NCBI RefSeq assembly: GCF_002127655.1
Contig: NZ_NEHB01000009.1
Span: 1-64,000 of the forward strand
Source of the DNA: Janthinobacterium sp. GW456P
Lineage (GTDB): Bacteria > Pseudomonadota > Gammaproteobacteria > Burkholderiales > Burkholderiaceae_D
Direction: 5' to 3'
DNA length: 64,000 nucleotides
The translations under genes were made by a program, and so were the position numbers. Shown in pieces: positions 16,627 to 27,207 of the stretch. The notes below the pieces were generated by a model. It made no database searches. It worked only from the letters and a program-made list of their open reading frames with translations, and was not told the DNA's origin. Position 1 is the stretch's first letter. Each line of letters begins with the position of its first letter.

Positions 16627-19206
16627 ATGTTCGAATTTCTCTTCAAGCGTTCTGCCAGCAAGACTGCCGTCCCCGATCCTGTCGTGGCAGAACAGGCCGC
16701 CGCCTCGGCGCAGAGCGCATCGCGCCGCGCCGAACAGGTTGCGCGTGCCCATGCCGTGGCGGGCGACGAAGCCGCCGCCTGTGAATTCATCCTGTCCAGC
16801 GAATTTGCCGATGCCCGCCTGATCGCGGCCGAACACGTCCATAGCTTGCCCCTGCTGGAAAAAGTCCACCATGCCATGCGCAATACGGACCGCCGCGTTG
16901 CCAAGCTGATGCAGGGCCGCATCGACCTGATCCGCCATCAGGCGGCCGAGACGCAACGCGCCCAGGCCAGCATCGATACGGCCCAGCGCCTGTTGAACGA
17001 TGATAAGCTGAGCCCGAACCAGGTAGCCGAGCTGGACCGTCAATGGCAAGTCATCAAGGCCACGCCCGAGCTGGAGAGCGCCTTTGCCACCGCGCGCGCC
17101 GCGCTGGCCGCCCGCCTGGAAGCGCAAGTGTTGCTGCAGCGCGCCGTGATCGATGCCGTCGCCGCGGCGCGTGCCTTGGCTGCCAGTGGCCAGTCCGCCG
17201 GCGAGCTGGCCCAGGCGCTGGCCCGCCTGGACGCGGAACATGCGCAGCATGCGCAATCGCCCGAGCGCGCCTCCTTGCCGAAACACCTGGAAACCGATTT
17301 CACGCAGGCGCGCGAGCAGGCGCAGTCCGCCTTGCAGGCGCTGCAGCAGCACCAGGCCGTGTTCGACGCGCGCCAGCTTGCCCTGGCCGAATGGCAGGCG
17401 CAGGACGCCGCCACCTTGGACGTCGATGTGCTGAAACGTAGCTGGCAAGCCTTGCCGCGCCTGCCGGAATCGCCATTGTCCGACAGCCTGCAGCAGCAAT
17501 TTGCGGCCCTGCTGGCCAGCGCGCCAGCGCCGGTCGTCACTGCCGCAGCCGTGGACGCGCCAGCGCATGCGGAACCGGCGCCGCGCAAGCCGCGCCAGGA
17601 ACACGCGCCCGTGTCGAAGGAAGCGACGGAGCAGTTCTTCAAGGTGCTCGACGCCATGGAAGCGGCCTTGCAGGAAGGCTTGCTGCACGTGGCGTCCGAG
17701 CATGACAAGACCTTGCGCGATAGCAAGCACGGCCGTTTGACGCCTGCGCAAGCGGATCGCCTGGCCCATGTGCGCGGCGAGTTCAAGCGCCTGGCCGACT
17801 GGGCGCGCTGGGGCGGCAACGTGTCGCGCGAGGAACTGGTCAAGGCGGGCGAGGAATTGCCGGCGCAGCAATTACCGATGGCCGAGCTGGCCAAGAAAGT
17901 GGGTAGCCTGCGCGAGCGCTGGAAGTCGCTCGACACCTTGTCCGGCCCCGCACCGAAATCGCTGTGGGAGCGTTTCGACGCGGCCTGCAGCGTGGCGTAT
18001 GCGCCGGCGGCCCAGCATTTCAAGCAATTGGCCGAAGAGCGCCACGGCAATGCGGCCAAGGCTCAGGAACTGATCGCGGAAACGGCTGCCCTGGCGGCAG
18101 AAGAGAGTACCGACTGGAAACATGTTGCTTCCGCCTCGCAGCGCCTGCGCCAGGCCTGGACGCGCCTGGGCACCATCGACCGCAAGGAAAAGAAACGCCT
18201 GGACGCCGAGTTTGGCGCCGCGCTCGATGCCCTGTCGAAGCCGCTGGACACGCAGCGCCAGATCGAGACGGCCCGCCGCGAACAATTGATTGTCGAAGTG
18301 GGCTTGCTCAAACCATCGGAACGCAACACGGTCGACATGCTCAAAGCCTTGCAGGATAAATGGCAGGAGCTGGCGAAAGCCTTGCCGCTGGAACGCCGCG
18401 CGGAACAGGCGCTGTGGCAGCGTTTCCGTGCCGCCTGCGACGATATCTTTGCCCGGCGCAAGGAAACGGCCCACGCGGCCGACCACGAGCGCCGCGAACA
18501 CCTGCATGCGCGCGAAGCGCTGTGCGCGGCGCTGGAAACGGCCGTCGTGCCCGAGGGTGACGACAAGGCCCGCACGGCCTTCATCAATCACTTGCTGCGC
18601 GATACGCGCGCCGCCTGGAACGCCACGGGCCCCGTGCCGCGCGCCAGCGAAGCGAAGATCGAGCAGCGCTACCAGGCGGCGGTTGCCGGCGTGCAAGCGC
18701 AGGCGGACGCCATCGCCGAGCGCGCCGGCGCGGCCCAGGCCAATGCCTTGCGCGACAAGCTGCGCCTGGTGCAATCGCTGGAAGCGGCATTGGCCGATGG
18801 CAGTGCCGGCGCCGACGCGCAAGCGTGGAGCGAGCGCTGGAGCGCCTTGCCGCCGCTCGACACCCAGTACGAACGCAGCCTGCAGCAGCGCTTTGCCGCC
18901 GCCCAGGCCGCGCTGGGCGAGGGCAGCGCCGCCTACGCGCAGCAGTTGCAGGCCAACCAGCAGCGCCTGCTCGCTGAAGTCCTGCGTCTGGAAATCGTCG
19001 CCGGCGTCGACAGCGGCGCCGAGTTTGCCCGCGACCGCTTGAAGATGCAGGTGGAAGTGCTGCAATCGTCGCTCAAATCGGGCCAGAAGCCGCTCACGCA
19101 AGTGTCGCAGCTGATGCAGCTGTGCGCGATCGCCGCCGCCACCGATGCGCGCACGGCCAGCCGCATCGAAACCCTGCTGCGCCGCATCGGAGGCAATGCG
19201 AAATGA
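16627..19206 (+). CDS. DUF349-repeat protein
   Basis: 859-residue coiled-coil protein with several DUF349 modules, recognisable by repeats of the type LWERFDAACSVAYAPAAQHF (about 443-462) and LWQRFRAACDDIFARRKE. It is rich in Ala, Gln, Glu and Arg, and has no membrane segment. Long DUF349 proteins are common in Burkholderiales, and their role is unknown. The start at 16627 (MFEFLFKRSASK) is chosen because this opening is typical of the family; an upstream in-frame ATG at 16555 would add unrelated residues. The stop overlaps the moaE start by four bases (ATGA). Confidence 0.85.
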   Translation: MFEFLFKRSASKTAVPDPVVAEQAAASAQSASRRAEQVARAHAVAGDEAAACEFILSSEFADARLIAAEHVHSLPLLEKVHHAMRNTDRRVAKLMQGRIDLIRHQAAETQRAQASIDTAQRLLNDDKLSPNQVAELDRQWQVIKATPELESAFATARAALAARLEAQVLLQRAVIDAVAAARALAASGQSAGELAQALARLDAEHAQHAQSPERASLPKHLETDFTQAREQAQSALQALQQHQAVFDARQLALAEWQAQDAATLDVDVLKRSWQALPRLPESPLSDSLQQQFAALLASAPAPVVTAAAVDAPAHAEPAPRKPRQEHAPVSKEATEQFFKVLDAMEAALQEGLLHVASEHDKTLRDSKHGRLTPAQADRLAHVRGEFKRLADWARWGGNVSREELVKAGEELPAQQLPMAELAKKVGSLRERWKSLDTLSGPAPKSLWERFDAACSVAYAPAAQHFKQLAEERHGNAAKAQELIAETAALAAEESTDWKHVASASQRLRQAWTRLGTIDRKEKKRLDAEFGAALDALSKPLDTQRQIETARREQLIVEVGLLKPSERNTVDMLKALQDKWQELAKALPLERRAEQALWQRFRAACDDIFARRKETAHAADHERREHLHAREALCAALETAVVPEGDDKARTAFINHLLRDTRAAWNATGPVPRASEAKIEQRYQAAVAGVQAQADAIAERAGAAQANALRDKLRLVQSLEAALADGSAGADAQAWSERWSALPPLDTQYERSLQQRFAAAQAALGEGSAAYAQQLQANQQRLLAEVLRLEIVAGVDSGAEFARDRLKMQVEVLQSSLKSGQKPLTQVSQLMQLCAIAAATDARTASRIETLLRRIGGNAK

Positions 19207-19676
19207 GTACCTCCGTCCGCATCCAGCAAGCCGATTTTGACTTGACTCAAGAAATTGCACAATTGCGTGCAGGCAACCCCAAGGTGGGCGCCGTCGTCGG
19301 CTTCGTCGGCACGGTGCGCGACATGAACGAAGGGCTGGACGTGGCCGCGATGGAGCTCGAGCATTATCCGGGCATGACGGAAAAGTCCATCGAAGCCATC
19401 ATCGAGCAGGCGCGGGAGCGTTGGCCCCTGTCCGGCGCGCTGGTGATCCACCGCGTGGGGCCCTTGCTGCCGCAGGAGCAGATCGTGCTGGTGGCCGTAT
19501 CGTCCGCCCACCGGGGCGAAGCGTTTGCCGCCTGCGAATTCATCATCGACTACCTGAAGACGGAAGCGCCGTTCTGGAAGAAGGAAGACACGCCGGAAGG
19601 GGCGCGCTGGGTCGATGCGCGCGACAGCGACGCGACGGCCCTGGACAAATGGACGACAAACGCAAGCCCCATTTGA
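19203..19676 (+). CDS. moaE: Molybdopterin synthase catalytic subunit MoaE
   Basis: Large subunit of molybdopterin synthase, which transfers sulfur from the MoaD thiocarboxylate to precursor Z in molybdenum-cofactor synthesis. The 157 residues carry FVGTVRDMNEG (35-45), SAHRGEAF (101-108) and LKTEAPFWKKE, which puts the catalytic lysines at K119 and K126, the same numbers as in E. coli. The start overlaps the stop of the DUF349 gene. No moaD or other moa gene is next to it in the window, so its partner must lie elsewhere. Confidence 0.96.
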   Translation: MSTSVRIQQADFDLTQEIAQLRAGNPKVGAVVGFVGTVRDMNEGLDVAAMELEHYPGMTEKSIEAIIEQARERWPLSGALVIHRVGPLLPQEQIVLVAVSSAHRGEAFAACEFIIDYLKTEAPFWKKEDTPEGARWVDARDSDATALDKWTTNASPI

Positions 19677-19737
19677 AGCGAACGCGCCCCGCACCGTAGC
19701 ATTTGCCAAAATGCATCAGTTTTCTGCTTTGTGTATG

Positions 19738-19765
19738 CTTGAAAAGTACTGCCTCACCCCAATTT
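19738..19765 (+). promoter_or_regulatory. Sigma-32 heat-shock promoter of clpB
   Basis: CTTGAAA at 19738-19744, a 12-bp spacer, then CCCCAATTT at 19757-19765. This is close to the sigma-32 consensus (CTTGAAA, 11-16 bp, CCCCATNT) and lies about 33 bp before the clpB ATG. Heat-shock control by RpoH is the expected consequence. Confidence 0.85.
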
Positions 19766-19797
19766 GGTTAACAACTAATTAACCGGGAGCGCTTTTC

Positions 19798-22404
<2,607 letters not shown>

Positions 22405-22520
22405 TGCTGTCTGGTCAGTCCCTGCGGGATTGGAAGCTATTTCATTGGGGGTAGCTTCCCCCGTCGGGTCTGACCCCAGTTTTACGGCATTTGCATTGAG
22501 GAAGATTTGCGACGATTTGC

Positions 22521-22640
22521 GACGTCTAACAAAACCGTAGCGAGCGGCAGTGATTTGTGGCAGAGAAGCGCAACCGTACTCTAGTACGGTGAGCATCGCA
22601 GGCCGCAAAGCGCGACGCGCAGTAGGTTTTGTTAGACGTC
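22521..22640. repeat. Structured intergenic repeat, copy 1 (120 bp)
   Basis: The 324-bp gap after clpB holds this element. Its ends form a perfect 16-bp inverted repeat, GACGTCTAACAAAACC and its complement. The interior has conserved blocks (GTAGCGAGCGG, GAGAAGCGCAAC, GTGAGCATCGCAGGCCG, GACGCGCAGTAGG) and a central hairpin CCGTAC...GTACGG. A second copy lies at 28399-28516 with compensatory changes in the stems. A small GGGGG...CCCCC hairpin and the motif GGGTCTGACCCC precede it at about 22449-22477. Confidence 0.8.
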
Positions 22641-22648
22641 CTCAGGCA

Positions 22649-22684
22649 GGGCGGTATCAGGCTAGACCTGATGCCGCCCTTCTT
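22649..22684 (+). terminator. Rho-independent terminator-like hairpin before the PotF-like gene
   Basis: A 13-bp stem, GGGCGGTATCAGG and CCTGATGCCGCCC around a CTAGA loop, is followed by TTCTT. It probably ends transcripts from clpB; it lies about 45 bp before the next start codon. Confidence 0.65.
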
Positions 22685-22728
22685 GCTATCATCGTCACTA
22701 TTTTCTGATGACTTCTGGAGGCAGCACG

Positions 22729-23844
22729 ATGGCAAACACATGGCAAGCAGGACGGCGCATTGGACTGGGACTGACCTTGGCGGCGGCCGTACTGGCCCTG
22801 CCTGTCCAGGCCCAGGAAGAGAAGGTGCTGAACATCTACAACTGGTCGGACTATATCGGCGACGACACGATCAAGAATTTTGAGAAGGAAACGGGCATCA
22901 AGGTACGCTACGATGTTTTCGATAATAACGAAATCCTCAATGCGAAACTGGTGGCGGGCAAGTCCGGCTATGACATCGTCGTGCCGACGGCCCAATGGGC
23001 GCGCCTGCAGATCGATGCGGGCCTGCTGCGCAAGCTCGACAAGAGCAAGCTGACGAACCTGGGCAACCTCGATCCGAACCTGCAGGCGAAGCTGTCGAAG
23101 ATCGACCCGAACAACGATTACCTGGTCGACTGGCTGTGGGGCTACACGACGGTGGGCATCAACGTCAACAAGGTCAAGGCCGCGCTGGGCGGCATGCCCA
23201 TGCCCGACAACGCCTGGGATTTGATCTTCGACCCGAAATACGCGGCCAAGCTGAAATCGTGCGGCGTGTCCTTCCTCGACTCGCCGTCGGAAGTGCTGCC
23301 GGCCGCCCTGCAATACCTGGGCAAGCCCGCCTATTCGAAAACCGCCGGCGACTACCAGGAAGCGGGCAAGGTGCTGCAGGCGATCCGTCCCTACGTAACC
23401 CTGTTCAGTTCGTCAGGCTATATCAATGACATGGCCAACGGCTCCGTCTGCGTCGCGCTGGGCTGGTCGGGCGACATCAACATCGCGCGCCAGCGCGCCA
23501 TCGACGCGAAGAATGGCAATGTGATCCAGGTGCTGGTACCGAAGACGGCCGCCCTGATGTTCGACACCATGGCCATTCCCGCCGACGCGCCGCATCCGAA
23601 CAATGCGCACCTGTTCATCAACTACATCTTGCGCCCGCAAGTGCATGCCAGCCTGAGCAACAAGGTGTTCTACGCGAATCCGAATCCGGCCAGCATCAAA
23701 TATGTGCGCAAGGACATCGGCGAGAACAAGGCCATCTTCCTGCCGGACGCCGACAAGCAGCGCATGGCCGCGCCGGAAGCGACCACGGCCGATATCCGTC
23801 GCTTGATGACGCGCATCTATACGAAGTTCAAGACGGGAGTGTAA
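22729..23844 (+). CDS. Periplasmic polyamine-binding protein, PotF type
   Basis: 371-residue solute-binding protein of the spermidine/putrescine family. A signal peptide ends near VQAQEEK (about residue 30). The mature start KVLNIYNWSDYIGDDTIKNFEKETG is the PotD/PotF hallmark, and the aspartate and tryptophan residues used for amine binding are present (GYDIVVPTAQW, LWGYTTVGIN, GWSGDINIA). The start has a TGGAGG ribosome-binding site. No permease or ATPase gene of a polyamine ABC transporter is next to it, so it is an orphan here. Putrescine is the likeliest ligand, by family. Confidence 0.9.
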   Translation: MANTWQAGRRIGLGLTLAAAVLALPVQAQEEKVLNIYNWSDYIGDDTIKNFEKETGIKVRYDVFDNNEILNAKLVAGKSGYDIVVPTAQWARLQIDAGLLRKLDKSKLTNLGNLDPNLQAKLSKIDPNNDYLVDWLWGYTTVGINVNKVKAALGGMPMPDNAWDLIFDPKYAAKLKSCGVSFLDSPSEVLPAALQYLGKPAYSKTAGDYQEAGKVLQAIRPYVTLFSSSGYINDMANGSVCVALGWSGDINIARQRAIDAKNGNVIQVLVPKTAALMFDTMAIPADAPHPNNAHLFINYILRPQVHASLSNKVFYANPNPASIKYVRKDIGENKAIFLPDADKQRMAAPEATTADIRRLMTRIYTKFKTGV

Positions 23845-23941
23845 TACGGGAGTGTAAGACGGAAGCGTAAAAACAAGGATGGCGCGAGGGACGGGCCTGG
23901 TTGGCCGTCGCTGGCGCCATGCGATAGTGCCGAGGTGAACG

Positions 23942-24070
23942 CTACTCGTGATAGCGGTCCATCAGCTTATGGTGGCTGCCGCGCATTTCTTCGACCAGTT
24001 CAAAGGCGACAAAGCCGATGATGGCGGCGAAGATGGCGATGAAGAGAAAAACGAGGAAGGTGATTAACAT
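23942..24070 (-). CDS. Small membrane protein (42 residues)
   Basis: A short gene encoding one hydrophobic helix (residues 2-22, starting MLITFLVFLFIAIFAAI) and a charged tail (ELVEEMRGSHHKLMDRYHE). It could sit in the inner membrane with a cytoplasmic C-terminus. No family is recognised. Its strand is opposite to the PotF-like gene; a GC-rich hairpin at about 23880-23922 lies between them. Codon use matches neighbouring genes. It is a prediction from composition and reading frame only. Confidence 0.5.
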   Translation of the reverse strand: MLITFLVFLFIAIFAAIIGFVAFELVEEMRGSHHKLMDRYHE

Positions 24071-24242
24071 GGTCTTTCAGCCGCCGTTGGACGGCCGTCC
24101 GCTGGGTTGCTCAATGTGCCGGAGCAGCGCGCCAGCACGTAGTTGATGCAATTAAACTCTAGCAGATCGGCAGCGCTTTACAAGGCTGCTGAGTTGTGAA
24201 CTCCGCCAGTATTTGTCCCAGCGCATTTTTTGCGCATTTTCC

Positions 24243-24358
24243 TTATTTCACCGCCAGGTCATGCGCCATCACGGCTTTCAAATAGACACTGACGGGGTCG
24301 CCTGGCTCGCGCTGCGGGAACCTGGCCATGCTGCGCTGGCCCTGCGCATTTCCTTGTT
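24243..24358 (-). pseudogene. Duplicated 3' tail of sixA
   Basis: This 116-bp segment is a tandem copy of the last 116 bp of sixA (24359-24474), including its own TAA. Most positions match; the main differences are a short indel-like cluster near GCGGGAACC and scattered transitions. The period is not a multiple of three, so the copy is out of frame with the intact gene and cannot extend it. It is a remnant of a tandem duplication. Confidence 0.8.
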
Positions 24359-24817
24359 TTATTTCACCACCAGGTCGTGCGCCATCACGGCTTTCAAATA
24401 GACGCTGACGGGGTCGCCTGGCTCGCGCTGCGAGAACCACCACGCGCTGGCCTTGCGCATTTCCCATTCCTGCTCTTCGCCCGTCAGCAGCAGGGCGGCC
24501 GCCTGGCCCAGAGTGGGCTGGTGGCCGACGATGAGCACGGTTTCCTTGCCGCCGGGCCAGTTGGCCGCCTTCAGGATGTCTTCCGCTTCGGCGCCGGGCG
24601 CCAGTTCCGGCATCAGCTTGAACTTGCGCCCCAGCGCCTCCGCCGTTTGCAGGGTGCGCAGGGCGGGGCTGACGAGGATGCGGCAATTTTCCGGTAGTTG
24701 CGAGGCCAGCCATTCCCCCATGCGGCGCGCCTGTTTCTGGCCTTTGACGGTCAGGGCGCGTTCGAGGTCGGGGAGGCCCGGCTCGGCTTCTGCGTGTCGC
24801 CACAAGATGAGATCCAT
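24359..24817 (-). CDS. sixA: Phosphohistidine phosphatase SixA
   Basis: Small histidine phosphatase of 152 residues. SixA dephosphorylates phosphohistidine proteins, in E. coli chiefly the nitrogen PTS protein NPr. The start MDLILWRHAEAEPG has the catalytic RH pair (H8). Other motifs are SPALRTLQTAE (about 50-60) and VGHQPTLGQAA, with the second active-site histidine. It follows ppk1 with a 25-bp gap and should be on the same phosphate-controlled transcript. Its 3' end is duplicated immediately downstream. Confidence 0.93.
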   Translation of the reverse strand: MDLILWRHAEAEPGLPDLERALTVKGQKQARRMGEWLASQLPENCRILVSPALRTLQTAEALGRKFKLMPELAPGAEAEDILKAANWPGGKETVLIVGHQPTLGQAAALLLTGEEQEWEMRKASAWWFSQREPGDPVSVYLKAVMAHDLVVK

Positions 24818-24842
24818 GCTGTACTCCTGTGTGTAGAGTTGC

Positions 24843-26936
24843 CTATTCGCCGACCTCCGCGCCCGGCGTGCCCAGTGTGTGCATCAGGTATTGCTGGGCG
24901 CTGAACGGCATCTGCTTGCCGCGCGGCTTGCGGCGCGCATAATGGCCCGTCGGCTCCAGCTCCCATGCATTGGTATTATCCTTCAAATATGGGTTCAAGC
25001 CCTCGGCGATCACGCGCCGTTTCAGCGCCCGGTCCAGCACGGGGAAGGCCACTTCCACCCTGCGGAACAGATTACGGCTCATCCAGTCGGCGCTGGCCAG
25101 GTAGACATCGTGCGCCAGGTCGTTGCGGAAGTAGTAAATGCGGCTGTGTTCGAGGAAACGGCCGATCACCGAGCGCACCTTGATGTTTTCCGACAAGCCC
25201 GGCACGCCCGGCTTCAGGGTGCAGGCGCCGCGCACGATCAAGTCGATCTTCACGCCATCGGTCGAGGCCGCATACAGGGCGCGGATCACGGATTCATCGA
25301 CGAGCGCGTTGACTTTCACGATGATGCGCCCGCGCCGGCCTGAACGGGCGATCTTCGCCTCGTTGCGGATGGCCTTGATGATTTCGCTTTGCAGGCCGAA
25401 CGGCGCCAGCCACAAATGGTTCAGGTTGTGCGGCTTGGTCAGGCTGGTCAGGTGGATGAACACCTCATTGACTTCCACGGCCAGGTCCTGGTTCGCCGTC
25501 AGCAAACCGAAGTCTGTATACAGCTTGGTGGTCGTCGGGTGGTAGTTGCCGGTGCCCAAGTGGGCGTAGAAGCGCAGCGCGCCTTCTTCGCGGCGGATGA
25601 CGAGCGCCACCTTGGCATGGGTTTTCAGACCCACGACGCCGTACACGACTTGCGCGCCCGCCTGTTCCAGCTTGTCGGCCCAGTTGATATTGGCTTCTTC
25701 GTCGAAACGCGCCATCAATTCCACGATGACGGTCACTTCCTTGCCCATCTTCGCCGCCGTGATCAGCGACTCCATCAAATCCGAGTTCATGCCCGTGCGG
25801 TAGATCGTCTGCTTGATGGCGACGACGGACGGGTCGTAGGCGGCGCTGCGGATGAAGTCGATCACCGTCTGGAACGATTGATACGGGTGGTGCAGCAGGA
25901 TGTCGTGCTTGGTCAGCGCGGCAAAGATGTCGTTGCCGATGGCCTTGTGCGCGAGGCCCGGGAAGAACGGCGGGAAGCGCAGCTCCGGCTGCTTGACGTG
26001 GTCGATCATTTCCGACAGGCGCACCAGGTTCACGGGGCCGTTGACGCGGTAGAGGCGGCTTTGATCGAGGTTGAACTGGTCGAGCAGGAATTGCGACAAT
26101 TCTGGCGGGCAATTGCGCGCCACTTCCAGGCGCACCGAGGTGCCGAACTGGCGCCCCACGAGTTCGCCTTTCAGGGCCTGGCGCAAATTCTTGACTTCGT
26201 CCTCGTCGACCCACAGGTCGCTGTCGCGCGTGACGCGGAACTGCGAATAGGCAATGACTTCGCGCCCGGCGAACAAATCCGAGATATGCGCATGGATGAC
26301 GGAAGATAACAGGCAGAAGGACACGCCATCGCCGGAAATGTCGTCCGGCAGCTTGATGACGCGCGGCAAGACGCGGGGCGCCTTGACGATGGCGATCGCC
26401 GTGCCGCGCCCGAACGCATCCTTGCCGCTCAGCGAAACGATGAAATTGAGACTTTTATTGACGACCTGCGGGAACGGGTGGGCCGGGTCCAGGCCGATAG
26501 GCGTCAGCAGCGGGCGCACTTCGCGGTCGAAATACTGCTTGACCCAGGCGCGCTGCGCATCGTTGCGGTCGTTGTCGCGCAGCAGGTGCACGCCCGCTTC
26601 GCGCAGGGCCGGCAAGACTTCGCTATTTAATATGTCGTACTGGCGTTCCACCAGCGCATGGCATTCCTTGCCGATGCGCTCCAGGTTGGCCGCCAAGGCA
26701 GGGTGGCCGGCCAGCGAACCGCCGATGCTGCCGGCCGCCAGCAGGCTGGCCACGCGCACCTCGAAGAACTCATCCATGTTGCTGCTGACGATGCACAGGT
26801 AGCGCAGGCGCTCGAGTAGCGGAATGTTCGGGTCCTCCGCCTGGGCCATCACGCGCCGGTTGAAAGTCAGTTGCGACAGTTCGCGGTCAAGCAGGATGCC
26901 CGATTTGGTCACTTCCGTGTGCAGTTCAGGTTTCAT
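24843..26936 (-). CDS. ppk1: Polyphosphate kinase 1
   Basis: Makes polyphosphate from ATP reversibly through an autophosphorylated histidine. The 697 residues match Ppk1. The N domain begins LLDRELSQLTFNRRVM. SSNMDEFFEVRV and the head domain follow. Two phospholipase-D-like catalytic domains come next, with the active-site histidine in KTHAKVALVIRR and the nearby AHLGTGNYHPTTTKLYTDFG. It is transcribed leftward from a region rich in Pho-box half-sites shared with pstS, which fits induction under phosphate limitation. sixA follows on the same strand. Confidence 0.97.
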   Translation of the reverse strand: MKPELHTEVTKSGILLDRELSQLTFNRRVMAQAEDPNIPLLERLRYLCIVSSNMDEFFEVRVASLLAAGSIGGSLAGHPALAANLERIGKECHALVERQYDILNSEVLPALREAGVHLLRDNDRNDAQRAWVKQYFDREVRPLLTPIGLDPAHPFPQVVNKSLNFIVSLSGKDAFGRGTAIAIVKAPRVLPRVIKLPDDISGDGVSFCLLSSVIHAHISDLFAGREVIAYSQFRVTRDSDLWVDEDEVKNLRQALKGELVGRQFGTSVRLEVARNCPPELSQFLLDQFNLDQSRLYRVNGPVNLVRLSEMIDHVKQPELRFPPFFPGLAHKAIGNDIFAALTKHDILLHHPYQSFQTVIDFIRSAAYDPSVVAIKQTIYRTGMNSDLMESLITAAKMGKEVTVIVELMARFDEEANINWADKLEQAGAQVVYGVVGLKTHAKVALVIRREEGALRFYAHLGTGNYHPTTTKLYTDFGLLTANQDLAVEVNEVFIHLTSLTKPHNLNHLWLAPFGLQSEIIKAIRNEAKIARSGRRGRIIVKVNALVDESVIRALYAASTDGVKIDLIVRGACTLKPGVPGLSENIKVRSVIGRFLEHSRIYYFRNDLAHDVYLASADWMSRNLFRRVEVAFPVLDRALKRRVIAEGLNPYLKDNTNAWELEPTGHYARRKPRGKQMPFSAQQYLMHTLGTPGAEVGE

Positions 26937-27002
26937 ATTCTTTTGTCTTTGCAGATAGTTAATTCTAGCCGTATTTCATCATGTATGACGCGTTGTGAGT
27001 GT

Positions 27003-27031
27003 AATCATGAAATATGACGTAAGCGTGACAT
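27003..27031 (-). promoter_or_regulatory. Pho-box-like repeats facing ppk1
   Basis: Read on the minus strand, three half-sites, ATGTCAC, ACGTCAT and CATGATT, occur with an 11-bp period, as in Pho boxes (CTGTCAT repeats). A good -10, TAGAAT, lies at 26962-26967, but 35 bp away, farther than usual. Another weak pair, GCGTCAT and GATGAAA at 26974-26991, sits closer to it. PhoB control of ppk1 is likely; the exact site is uncertain. Confidence 0.55.
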
Positions 27032-27123
27032 AAGCTGTCATAAAGCGTCGCCCGTCCTGTCATTTTTCTCGCCAAAAAGAGCAATTCCCGGGGCGTAGCC
27101 AATTATTTCAGGATTTTTTACCC

Positions 27124-27157
27124 ATGTCATAAAGCTGTCATATTCGCTTGCTAGACT
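27124..27157 (+). promoter_or_regulatory. Pho box and -10 of the pst operon
   Basis: ATGTCAT at 27124-27130 and CTGTCAT at 27135-27141 form an almost perfect Pho box with the 11-bp period. The -10 TAGACT (27152-27157) starts ten bases after it, the classical PhoB-dependent arrangement. Additional CTGTCAT half-sites lie upstream at about 27034 and 27056. Confidence 0.85.
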
Positions 27158-27207
27158 GCGCAGCATTCAACCGGGACTTTGAGCCCTAACAACCCTGAGG
27201 ACTTGAT

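Noticed and set aside
24475-24803. Alternative sixA-region frame ending at 24243 as a longer protein
   Set aside because: It only becomes SixA-like in the duplicated tail after a frame change; upstream it is a shadow of sixA.
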